8,189 bases of DNA from CAYJEQ01 sp964369235 (lineage in GTDB: Bacteria; Bacillota; Clostridia; Oscillospirales; Ruminococcaceae), in assembly GCA_964369235.1 (NCBI GenBank), contig CAYJEQ010000092.1:1-8189 (forward strand), in the 5' to 3' direction. The notes beneath the pieces are model-generated. The model searched no databases and was not told the origin of the DNA. It saw only the letters and a program-made list of their open reading frames with translations. Every line of letters begins with the position of its first letter. The stretch's first letter is position 1. Shown here piece after piece: positions 1 through 6,348 of this stretch. The translations under genes were made by a program, and so were the position numbers.

Positions 1-148
1 ACTTTTTGATTAGGTTAACCTTTTTGCTGAGGTTAACCTTTTTTCTGAGGATAACCTTTTTGCTGAGGGTAACCATTTTGCTGAGGATAACCTTTTTGCT
101 GAGGGTAACCATTCTGCTGAGGATAGCCATTTTGCTGAGGATAGCCAC
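1..148 (-). repeat. 18-bp tandem repeat array coding for GYPQQ(N/K)
   Basis: Read on the minus strand, units of the form CCTCAGCAAAAAGGTTAT (with TAC, GGC, AAT or CAG variants) repeat about eight times from near position 148 to near position 10. Six units are translated as the C-terminal tail of the zinc-ribbon protein. The unit at 33-35 carries TAA where the others have TAT or TAC, ending the protein. The array then continues in frame for at least one more full unit, which carries the same TAA, before degenerating near the window edge. Unit differences are mostly silent or Asn/Lys changes (AAT/AAA), consistent with slippage duplication plus point mutation. What lies to the left is not visible. 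Confidence 0.93.
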
Positions 149-746
149 CTTGCATAGGTTTACCTAGGGCAGCACATATTTCATATCCCATCTGTTCATA
201 TCGTCTATAATCTTCACTATATCTATTGTCAATCTCTTCAAAATTTGGACTAAGTCTTAATTTAATATCATCAAACCAAGGGCTGTTTAGTTGAATATCA
301 ACATAAAACTCATAGAGTGTTCTATATCTAGGAGGATCATAGCTTTCTGTTTCACCATCATTATCACGATATATTTCCTCTTCATCTTCTCTTATATCAA
401 GGGTGCAGTTTAGCACCTGTGAAAGCATAATAACATCGGGATTTTCCTCTCTCCAGTTGTCCCTTTTACAGTAGATAAAAGTGCCACTGGCCTCATCAAT
501 CTTTATCTCATTATCACTGCCAAGAGTTCTTGTAGGAGAGAAAGCCCTTACAACCTCCTCGTTTTGCTTTCTGTAATCAAGTTGTGCTTTTATTTCCTCT
601 ACAGTTGAGTTTCGACGGTCATCAAATAGGGGAGAAAGCAGTTTTCCACAGTCCTTACACATATTGCCATCTTCAAGTTTACGATTACCTAAAAGACCTA
701 TTTTTTCTCCACAAATATCACATTCTTTTTTATCAAAAAAACCCAT
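33..746 (-). CDS. DUF4428-like zinc-ribbon protein with GYPQQ repeat tail
   Basis: A 237-residue cytosolic protein of unknown function, with no signal peptide or membrane segment. The N-terminus (about residues 5-45) has two CxxC pairs, C9/C12 and C30/C33, in a context (CDICGEKIG, then GNMCKDCGKLLSP) that resembles the DUF4428 zinc ribbon, so it probably binds one structural zinc. The middle (about 75-195) is an acidic alpha/beta region with many aromatics, not recognised beyond general similarity to proteins that follow this zinc ribbon. Residues 200-237 are six GYPQQ(N/K) hexapeptides rich in Gly, Tyr, Pro and Gln, likely disordered and possibly mediating self-association or binding. The ATG at 746 is preceded by AAAGGTGG at 7-nt spacing. 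It is separated from the signalling operon by a strong terminator, so it is its own unit. The stop lies inside the repeat array, so the C-terminus may once have been longer. Confidence 0.9.
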   Translation of the reverse strand: MGFFDKKECDICGEKIGLLGNRKLEDGNMCKDCGKLLSPLFDDRRNSTVEEIKAQLDYRKQNEEVVRAFSPTRTLGSDNEIKIDEASGTFIYCKRDNWREENPDVIMLSQVLNCTLDIREDEEEIYRDNDGETESYDPPRYRTLYEFYVDIQLNSPWFDDIKLRLSPNFEEIDNRYSEDYRRYEQMGYEICAALGKPMQGGYPQQNGYPQQNGYPQQKGYPQQNGYPQQKGYPQKKG

Positions 747-797
747 AATAGTACCACCTTTCTTTTTATGTTTTTCTTTAAGATTAACTAAGTATAA

Positions 798-818
798 TTA
801 AGTCTTACCAGTATCCAT
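798..818 (-). CDS. possible 6-codon leader peptide (MDTGKT)
   Basis: On the minus strand a perfect AGGAGG lies 6 nt before an ATG followed by five codons and TAA, giving MDTGKT. It lies about 50 nt upstream of the zinc-ribbon gene and downstream of its probable promoter. The ribosome site is better than the one on the gene itself, which is why it is listed. It could be a translated leader, a ribosome-loading site or chance. The peptide has no run of one amino acid that would suggest classical attenuation, and no obvious alternative hairpins follow it. Confidence 0.2.
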   Translation of the reverse strand: MDTGKT

Positions 819-840
819 AGCACTCCTCCTAAATATAGTA

Positions 841-870
841 TATTTATCTATCATAGTTAAATTTTAACAA
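841..870 (-). promoter_or_regulatory. candidate promoter of the zinc-ribbon gene
   Basis: On the minus strand TTGTTA (865-870) and TAAATA (841-846) are separated by 18 bp. An alternative reading in the same AT-rich stretch is TTAACT (855-860) with TATATT (832-837) at 17 bp. Both fit a sigma-A promoter only moderately, so the exact start site is uncertain. This gap is the only plausible place for a promoter, because a strong terminator precedes it. Confidence 0.35.
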
Positions 871-882
871 AGCTACTATGAT
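850..882. promoter_or_regulatory. 8-bp inverted repeat overlapping the -35 region
   Basis: ATCATAGT (850-857) and ACTATGAT (875-882) form a perfect 8-bp inverted repeat with a 17-bp centre that contains the candidate -35 TTGTTA. The centre-to-centre distance of 25 bp could suit a dimeric regulator or two protomers on nearby faces of the helix. No known operator was recognised, and in AT-rich DNA chance is a real alternative. Confidence 0.3.
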
Positions 883-885
883 TTT

Positions 886-911
886 GGAATGTGCCAATCG
901 GCACATTTTTT
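886..911 (+). terminator. palindrome copy 1, terminator-like, plus-strand orientation
   Basis: The 20-bp core AATGTGCCAATCGGCACATT (888-907) forms an 8-bp stem with an AATC tetraloop. Two G-U pairs (GG at 886-887 with TT at 908-909) could extend it, and T's run to 911. As a rho-independent terminator it would act on plus-strand transcripts moving rightward, although no plus-strand gene is visible. The same 20 bp recurs exactly, on the opposite strand, at 7953-7972. It could instead be a protein-binding palindrome or a dispersed repeat. Confidence 0.55.
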
Positions 912-934
912 GTATTTATATGTGGTTTTTAGGC

Positions 935-970
935 AAAAAAAGGATGTATCATATTTTGTACGATACACCC
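935..970 (-). terminator. intrinsic terminator of the signalling operon
   Basis: On the minus strand a 12-bp stem (959-970 with 942-953, including two G-U pairs) closes a 5-nt loop and is followed directly by seven T's (941-935). It begins 5 nt after the TAG stop of the response regulator gene, so it closes the operon and separates it from the zinc-ribbon gene. Confidence 0.9.
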
Positions 971-975
971 TAAAT

Positions 976-1593
976 CTATTTTTTTGCTGAAATCCAACCA
1001 TTACCTATTACATATATAACTAGTTCCATAGTACTTTTACAATTAGCCTTAGTTAGCATATTTTCAATATGTCTTTTTACTGTGCCTTCGGCTATGTGCA
1101 TTTCCTCGGCAATCTCTTTTCTTGTATAGGAGTAGCAAAGTAGTCGCAAAATCTCCAGCTCCCTATCAGTAAAAGGTGCTTCACCGGTGGCAGTAGGTAT
1201 CTGCACCTTTTCAGGAAAACTGCCCTTGTCCTTTACTACTGCCCGTATCATATCCACAAAATCCTCTATGGTTTTTGATTTTGATAAAAAAGCGTCAGCA
1301 CCTGCTTCCTTAGCTTTAGGTATGTAGGATATTTCATCAAAGCCACTCATTACAATAACCTTTATTTCAGGAAACTCAAATTTAAGTTTTTCTGTAAGTT
1401 TAATACCACTATCGCTTTTTTCCATAGAGATATCTGTTAGTACAACATGGGGGGAGGCTTCTTTACACATAGTGACTACAGATTTTATATCACTGGCACT
1501 GCCTGCGTATACCATATCCTCCTCTGCTTCTACAACACTGCGAAAGGAATCTAGCACCGATTTGTGATCATCAACTATAAATACTCTTATCAT
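976..1593 (-). CDS. NarL/LuxR-family response regulator
   Basis: A 205-residue cytosolic DNA-binding response regulator. The receiver domain (about 1-118) has the acidic pair D8/D9, the phospho-acceptor D54 in VVLTDISM, the switch Ser S83 in VMSGFDE, and the conserved Lys K105 in FLSK, so phosphotransfer looks intact. A LuxR-type helix-turn-helix (about 141-198) follows, with FTDRELEILRLL, KEIAEEMHIAEGTVKRH and a terminal helix, the usual NarL/FixJ output. The start at 1593 is chosen because AGGGGG lies 7 nt upstream and gives the standard opening MIRVFIVDD. The ATG two codons earlier (1599) is only 1 nt from that site. The gene overlaps the 3' end of the kinase gene by 23 bp, implying translational coupling and a cognate pair, and it is followed by the operon terminator. 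Target genes are unknown. Confidence 0.95.
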   Translation of the reverse strand: MIRVFIVDDHKSVLDSFRSVVEAEEDMVYAGSASDIKSVVTMCKEASPHVVLTDISMEKSDSGIKLTEKLKFEFPEIKVIVMSGFDEISYIPKAKEAGADAFLSKSKTIEDFVDMIRAVVKDKGSFPEKVQIPTATGEAPFTDRELEILRLLCYSYTRKEIAEEMHIAEGTVKRHIENMLTKANCKSTMELVIYVIGNGWISAKK

Positions 1594-3004
1594 TATCATT
1601 CCCCCTGTCTATTGTAATAATTAAGCTAAATTCTGGAATTACCTCTACCTTTAAAACTCCACCAGCATTCTCCACACGACTTCGTATACCAAATAGTCCA
1701 CCACCTTCTACCAATCCTTTTTTAGGGCCATGTCCGTTATTGGTGATTTCCATTCGATAGGTTTTGCCATTATCATTTATTTTGCAATAGACTTTAGTGG
1801 CAGCTGCGTGTTTGATAGCATTAGTAGAAGCCTCCCTTAATACCGATAGAAATAAAAAAGCAATTTGCTCCTCCTTAGGCAGTGGATTAAGAAGCTCTAT
1901 TTCCAAGCCTATTTTATAAAAATACTGGTATATTTCCTCAAAAAGCTCCTTTGCATTACCACCTTTACGGTGTTTTATCTGCTCTATTGCGTCTTGGGAG
2001 AGAAGTAGTAGCATATCATAATCAGGCTCTACATCACCTTGTATTATCCTTTGCATAGCTGTTAGCCTCTGTCCTAGTACATCATGTACTCGTGAGCGTA
2101 TTAGAGAATATTCTCGCTCTCGTCTTAGGGCTTCCATATTTTCTGTAAGCTTTTCTATCTCTTTGCTTTGGCTTGCTAGCTTTTTGTTTTCTTCTTCTAG
2201 GGCGTAAAATGCACCGATACTTTCCCTTACATCTATTGCTGTAATCTCTATATACTCCACTCCACCTGAGGTAAACTGCTGTTTTCTAAATCTCCAAGCA
2301 CCTATAGAAGTTCTGAGAAGTATATCACCCTCTACAATCTGCCTGTACACACTGTCACTTTTAAAGCTTTGTAGATTATCCCAGAACAAAAGACCGTTTT
2401 TCGGCTGGGTATCCATGTATTTAATAGCAAGCTGTGACATTTTTTCATTTATTAAAAAAACATATCCACTAAGATCACAAAACAGCACCCCACAAGGTAG
2501 GGTATTTAGCCCCTCCATTACCGAGAAGGCATTTAGCTCATTTTTCTGTCTGTGGAGAGTTTTCTTTATAATATTTATACTGCGATAAAATAGGATTAAT
2601 ATAGAGATTAACAGAAATACTATATATCCTAGCTGTAGTAGTTCAGCAGATATAGGTAAGGTCAAAATCACTGCTAAAACAGCTAATCCACTATACTGAA
2701 CTTTTTTAATAGAGAGTACAGCAAAGGATACACCAGAAGCTATACCTGAAATATACAGTAGTATATCTAAATTACCTAGACTTATAACTCCATATCGACT
2801 ATTTATTATTACAGTAACCATGGTCAAGATTAGTATGGCAACATGGATAAGAAGGAATATATCACCTATAATAAGGTGTTTTTCCTTTAGTCGGTAGTTA
2901 AGTAGATTAACACATAAATACCCACTTTCTAAAGAAAAAAGGCAGATTAAAAGGAAGAATACTAAAGCCAAAACACTTCTTGAATAGAAAAATAAATCAG
3001 TCAT
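1571..3004 (-). CDS. membrane histidine kinase, HPK7/NarL type
   Basis: A 477-residue sensor kinase predicted to phosphorylate the response regulator encoded just downstream. About five hydrophobic segments (near 9-27, 44-67, 77-99, 104-120 and 124-141) form an integral-membrane sensor with little extracellular sequence. A PAS-like domain follows (about 160-262), then a charged coiled coil (about 266-300). The dimerisation helix carries the phospho-acceptor H307 in RVHDVLGQRL, the HDxxGQ form of the HisKA_3 family. The ATPase domain (about 375-468) has an N box with N395 (REASTNAIKHA) and a glycine-rich G2 box (EGGGLFGIRSR, 433-443). The G1 region reads ITNNGHGP, with Asn where many kinases have Asp. 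The start at 3004 has AAAGGAGG with a 6-nt spacer. It overlaps the upstream gene by 8 bp (ATGACTGA) and the regulator gene by 23 bp. Confidence 0.93.
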   Translation of the reverse strand: MTDLFFYSRSVLALVFFLLICLFSLESGYLCVNLLNYRLKEKHLIIGDIFLLIHVAILILTMVTVIINSRYGVISLGNLDILLYISGIASGVSFAVLSIKKVQYSGLAVLAVILTLPISAELLQLGYIVFLLISILILFYRSINIIKKTLHRQKNELNAFSVMEGLNTLPCGVLFCDLSGYVFLINEKMSQLAIKYMDTQPKNGLLFWDNLQSFKSDSVYRQIVEGDILLRTSIGAWRFRKQQFTSGGVEYIEITAIDVRESIGAFYALEEENKKLASQSKEIEKLTENMEALRREREYSLIRSRVHDVLGQRLTAMQRIIQGDVEPDYDMLLLLSQDAIEQIKHRKGGNAKELFEEIYQYFYKIGLEIELLNPLPKEEQIAFLFLSVLREASTNAIKHAAATKVYCKINDNGKTYRMEITNNGHGPKKGLVEGGGLFGIRSRVENAGGVLKVEVIPEFSLIITIDRGNDNDKSIYS

Positions 3005-5402
3005 TTTCTGCCTCCTTTGTAAAGGATAGTAGATAAACCTGTGAGTCTTCCCACTGTTTTGATATTAGTCTGTAGTGGGTGTTGTATTTAGGGAGAGGGG
3101 GGAAGTTGTCATTATCATAAAGTGGTTTATTAGCCAGCAGAGAAAAAATTATTTCACCAGCATTTTCATATATCTGAAATAAAACACTACTAGCCTCTTT
3201 CTCCTTGCACCTTTCTAGGGCATAGGTGAAAAAAGAATATATAACAGCCATATTCTCAGTGGATAAATTATCCGAAATTCTACAATCAATAGTAATTGAT
3301 AGCTGATTACTATCTATTAGCTCCTTAACTTCCTCAAAGGAACTTATCAAAATAGACACTGGCTGACTGTCTTCATATAGAGCATTAATACGGTACATAC
3401 TATCCCTTTTCATAGTGGTAGCACATAAATTAATTGCTGTCATAAGGCTTTTTTTATCCCCACCCTTTGCTATATCCTCTATATAGCCCTTGATTTTTTC
3501 TGTGCCTATAATAAGTATTTGATCAATGCTATCATAAACTGATTTTTCTGCTGATAGTGAAGCAAGATTAGCCTTAACCTCACTGTTTTCCAGTAAAAAC
3601 TTATTGTTTACCTTAATCTCCTCGTTTACAGCTAGGAGTTTAACCTCAGCAGTATTAATTGAGGTATAATCCTCAAAATAATAAAATTTACCTCCAGTAA
3701 TTTCACTACTTCTTTTTATAAAGTTTTCGTTTACATCTTTAGTTACTATGGATTTATACACTGGATTATCCTTATTATCAGTAATTTCCATAGCTAGGTT
3801 AGAGTGCTTAAAAAACCTAGCATAGCCTTTATTAGTAGGGAAAAGTCTACTTTGTATACAGGACTCAATATACAGGATAGCCATAATAGTCATTGTAAAG
3901 GTAAGGTCAAATTCTAGAAAGGGGGTAAAGCCTGCTGAACGCAAAAGGACATAAGACACAAATCCAATAGTAATAACTGCTGGATAAATAAAAGCACCTT
4001 TCCTAGGATTGGTTATATTTTTGTAAACTAGCAAACCATATGCAAATATAACACTTACAGCCACCCAACCCATAACAAACCAATACCCAGTATTGTGGGT
4101 AAAAGAGCTAGATATGTAGTCATGGACAATAAACACAAAATTATGAAAATTATTAGTAAAAACTAAAATCAAGGGGATAAATGTCAGCACAAAGTAAACC
4201 TTATAAGCAGATATGATTTTTGGGCTTATATTTACAGTTCCTACCCTAAGAGCAACATTTACAAGAAGTGCTGGCATAAATAGTATAGGCACATAGTACA
4301 GGTACCACAGGGTAGTTTCTAATATAGCACTGGAGCCAGTAATGGACTTTAGTAGCCCTATAGTGATAAAAAATATCCCCAGTAATAGGGCATAGAAGAT
4401 GTAGGTTCTAATTTTCACATTAGTTATGCGACGGATAATGCTTATCATATAAGATATTATAATAAAAAGCAGTGGTAGAAAAAAGGCAGTGGTTTCTATA
4501 GAATTTGTAAATCCATATAATCTTGTGTTAAAAGTATCTCGTCTAAGGGTTTTTGACACAAGGGTAGTTGCCAAATTATACTCCTCTATATCCTCCACAT
4601 AGGCTGTGTTTGAATACTGCTCAGCAGATGGGTAGTATTTATTATCACAACTGCCATCAGGTAAACGGTAGCCATTTTCCATAAGCTTGTCCTTAAGATT
4701 ATCACTAAAGCAGATACTGTCATTATATATCATAGCACCAAAATCAAAGCTAAGACTACCCTCAGAAGGTATGATTATCTGAAGATTCCTACCATTTTTT
4801 ATTAGATTAACTGCTGTGCTATCGGTGGTAACTATAATAGGTTTACTCATATTCCCTGTGAAAAATCTTCCCTGAGCCTCTATCAGTGCAAAATCTTTGG
4901 CAATTGCCTCTACATCATATTCCCCATAAAGTCCCTTTGCCATAGCTAGGACGATTTGATGTGTTTGGGGGTATTCCCACATATTAGGTGCTACAGAATT
5001 TCCAAAATCAAAATTTATCTGCTGATTTGTATCTAGTAAATCAGAAAAGCTGTCTATTACTTCCTCAGTTTGTTCTCGGTCAACAGCAATTACCACTGTT
5101 TGGGTAAAATGTGGCATAAAAGTATAATCATCATATTCACTGGTAAGTGGTAGGGCAGAGGTATCATAAAGGGCAATGTTATCGCCAATGGTAAAGTTTC
5201 TCATAGTGGACTGGTAGGAAGTACTCTTTACCATAATATCAGAATAGCTATCACTAATAGTATTAATATATAGGTTATCTTTTTCATAGATGGTATAGCT
5301 ACTATTAGAGGGTACTCTTTGGAAAATAGACATAGCAAAAACAAAGATAGTAATTATTACTATCACATAGCCTATTAAGGAAAAAAACTTGCCTTTTGCC
5401 AT
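2997..5402 (-). CDS. 7TM-type histidine-kinase-like membrane protein, probable pseudokinase
   Basis: An 801-residue membrane protein, first gene of the signalling operon. One N-terminal anchor (about 8-27) precedes an extracellular region of about 275 residues that I do not recognise. Seven hydrophobic helices follow (about 305-324, 333-351, 364-386, 401-418, 439-459, 469-488, 499-515). The stretch FIPLILVFTNNFHNFVF resembles the N-terminal 7TM region of some histidine kinases (HisKA_7TM). The cytosolic part has a PAS-like segment (about 525-600), helical linkers, and a C-terminus (about 700-797) laid out like a kinase ATPase domain. No HDxxGQ or HExxxP phospho-acceptor motif, no N-box Asn (YALERCKEKEAS is in its place) and no DxGxG box are seen, so it is probably not catalytic. 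The start at 5402 is chosen because AAAGGA lies 12 nt upstream; the ATG at 5414 abuts that site, and further upstream only GTG or TTG codons without a ribosome site are found. It overlaps the kinase gene by 8 bp. The family assignment is from memory of patterns. Confidence 0.8.
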   Translation of the reverse strand: MAKGKFFSLIGYVIVIITIFVFAMSIFQRVPSNSSYTIYEKDNLYINTISDSYSDIMVKSTSYQSTMRNFTIGDNIALYDTSALPLTSEYDDYTFMPHFTQTVVIAVDREQTEEVIDSFSDLLDTNQQINFDFGNSVAPNMWEYPQTHQIVLAMAKGLYGEYDVEAIAKDFALIEAQGRFFTGNMSKPIIVTTDSTAVNLIKNGRNLQIIIPSEGSLSFDFGAMIYNDSICFSDNLKDKLMENGYRLPDGSCDNKYYPSAEQYSNTAYVEDIEEYNLATTLVSKTLRRDTFNTRLYGFTNSIETTAFFLPLLFIIISYMISIIRRITNVKIRTYIFYALLLGIFFITIGLLKSITGSSAILETTLWYLYYVPILFMPALLVNVALRVGTVNISPKIISAYKVYFVLTFIPLILVFTNNFHNFVFIVHDYISSSFTHNTGYWFVMGWVAVSVIFAYGLLVYKNITNPRKGAFIYPAVITIGFVSYVLLRSAGFTPFLEFDLTFTMTIMAILYIESCIQSRLFPTNKGYARFFKHSNLAMEITDNKDNPVYKSIVTKDVNENFIKRSSEITGGKFYYFEDYTSINTAEVKLLAVNEEIKVNNKFLLENSEVKANLASLSAEKSVYDSIDQILIIGTEKIKGYIEDIAKGGDKKSLMTAINLCATTMKRDSMYRINALYEDSQPVSILISSFEEVKELIDSNQLSITIDCRISDNLSTENMAVIYSFFTYALERCKEKEASSVLFQIYENAGEIIFSLLANKPLYDNDNFPPLPKYNTHYRLISKQWEDSQVYLLSFTKEAEND

Positions 5403-5468
5403 AAAAATGCTCATTCCTTTCACGGTGTTTTGTGCAGGTGTTATAATGACTGAAAAGCACAAAACCCA

Positions 5469-5491
5469 AGTTTGAAACTTTGTTTCAAACT
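5469..5491. promoter_or_regulatory. perfect 10-bp inverted repeat in the operon leader
   Basis: AGTTTGAAAC (5469-5478) and GTTTCAAACT (5482-5491) are exact inverted copies around TTT. The element lies between the operon promoter and the first start codon, so it would form a stable hairpin in the leader RNA. It is not followed by a T-run on the minus strand, so it is not a clear terminator. A transcription-factor operator or an RNA-level control hairpin both fit. Confidence 0.55.
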
Positions 5492-5560
5492 ACCCCCTTA
5501 TAGTTTACTAGATGCTGCTAAGTAAATACTTCTAAGTAACGAAATCCATTTATTACTATT

Positions 5561-5589
5561 ATTATATAATTTTACATATTAAAATTCAA
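5561..5589 (-). promoter_or_regulatory. sigma-A promoter of the signalling operon
   Basis: On the minus strand TTGAAT (5584-5589) and a perfect TATAAT (5561-5566) are separated by exactly 17 bp. Transcription should start near 5554, giving a leader of about 150 nt before the ATG at 5402. The promoter lies just past the stem that closes the upstream unit, so the operon should be transcribed independently of the lipoprotein genes. Confidence 0.7.
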
Positions 5590-5631
5590 CTAACAAAATA
5601 GTAGATTAGCTAATTATAATTGAAATTGTAG

Positions 5632-5671
5632 TAAGGCTGTAATGGTCACTACTCCAACCATTACAGCCTTA
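5632..5671 (-). terminator. perfect 15-bp stem after the DUF6935-like gene
   Basis: TAAGGCTGTAATGGT (5632-5646) and its exact inverse (5657-5671) enclose a 10-nt loop, starting 5 nt after the TAG stop of the preceding gene. The position indicates a terminator. On the minus strand, however, the stem is followed by CTACAATTTCA and not by a true T-run, and the plus strand has none either. It may be a weak or degraded terminator, a 3' stabilising hairpin, or work with rho. Confidence 0.6.
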
Positions 5672-5676
5672 ATTAC

Positions 5677-6276
5677 CTATGCCCAAGGGTCAGCACTTTT
5701 AGGTTTTCTAATATCAGGTAGTAGGTGGTATTCCCACAAAAACCACTGTCCTGTGGATTCTTTTTGACGAAGTTTTACCCCTCGTGGAGTATCTGCTCCA
5801 CCTGATTTTAAGAATAATTGTAGGTAGCCCTCATCAATTAAATCCTCACTATGGGAGGTTTTATAAACTTTAATAGTAAGTGGCTCCTTAGGCTCATACT
5901 CATTTTCTGGAGTAGCTCCCTCAAAATATGAAACCGTTAAATAATCCTTATCTCTAAATCGATCTCTTAAAAACTGTATTTCATAGTTTGAAAGAGGTCT
6001 AGGACCCTTTAAATAGTTAAGCATATCTATAGACAGCTCTTTATTTACAGGGTATAGACACAAGGCAACTACCGTTAAAGCAACCACCTTATTAGGGTCT
6101 TTAAGATCTGCTCCATCTATAGTTTTAAACTGCTCTAGGGTTGCTGGCATACTGGTGATATTAACATTAACACAGCTTGCTCTGCTTAGGCCATCGCTAT
6201 TGTTATCATTAGTATTCTCTACTACATCTCTAACACTTTTGCCAACTTCCTTTTTTAACTTGTCAAAAAAACTCAT
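5677..6276 (-). CDS. DUF6935-like cytosolic protein of unknown function
   Basis: A 199-residue soluble protein with no signal peptide. The N-terminus (MSFFDKLKKEVGKSVRDV, 1-18) looks like an amphipathic helix, followed by an Asn/Asp/Ser-rich linker to about residue 32. Residues about 45-199 form one domain with distinctive motifs: a hydrophobic helix near 64-76, SNYEIQFLRDRFRDKDYL (96-113), SYFEGATPEN (116-125), SGGADTPR (158-165), STGQWFLWE (174-182) and the terminal DPWA. From memory these match a Firmicutes family labelled DUF6935, which has no known role. The ATG at 6276 has AAAGGAG at 8-nt spacing. It lies 72 bp after the lipoprotein gene with no clear terminator or promoter between, so the two are probably co-transcribed. 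Confidence 0.88.
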   Translation of the reverse strand: MSFFDKLKKEVGKSVRDVVENTNDNNSDGLSRASCVNVNITSMPATLEQFKTIDGADLKDPNKVVALTVVALCLYPVNKELSIDMLNYLKGPRPLSNYEIQFLRDRFRDKDYLTVSYFEGATPENEYEPKEPLTIKVYKTSHSEDLIDEGYLQLFLKSGGADTPRGVKLRQKESTGQWFLWEYHLLPDIRKPKSADPWA

Positions 6277-6348
6277 GATACTTTCTCCTTTACTACCAGC
6301 TAGGTTATTAAAACATACTTCACATATGATTTATTAAATAACAAGATA

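Noticed and set aside
1..148. CRISPR array
   Set aside because: The repeats are contiguous 18-bp units without spacers and are in frame with a coding sequence, so they are a coding tandem repeat.
853..870. Rex-like operator (TTGTTAA...TTAAC) upstream of the zinc-ribbon gene
   Set aside because: The half-sites are 3 bp apart, not the 4 bp of the Rex consensus, and the second half ends in TA instead of AA. It is more likely an AT-rich coincidence overlapping the -35.
5403..5462. Longer N-terminus for the pseudokinase-like protein starting at 5462
   Set aside because: That start is a TTG with no ribosome site. AAAGGA is positioned for the ATG at 5402, which gives a normal Lys-then-hydrophobic anchor.
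6155..6337. 60-codon open frame on the plus strand
   Set aside because: It lies antisense over the start of the DUF6935-like gene, has no ribosome site that I can see, and its Leu/Ser-rich composition is what an antisense shadow gives.
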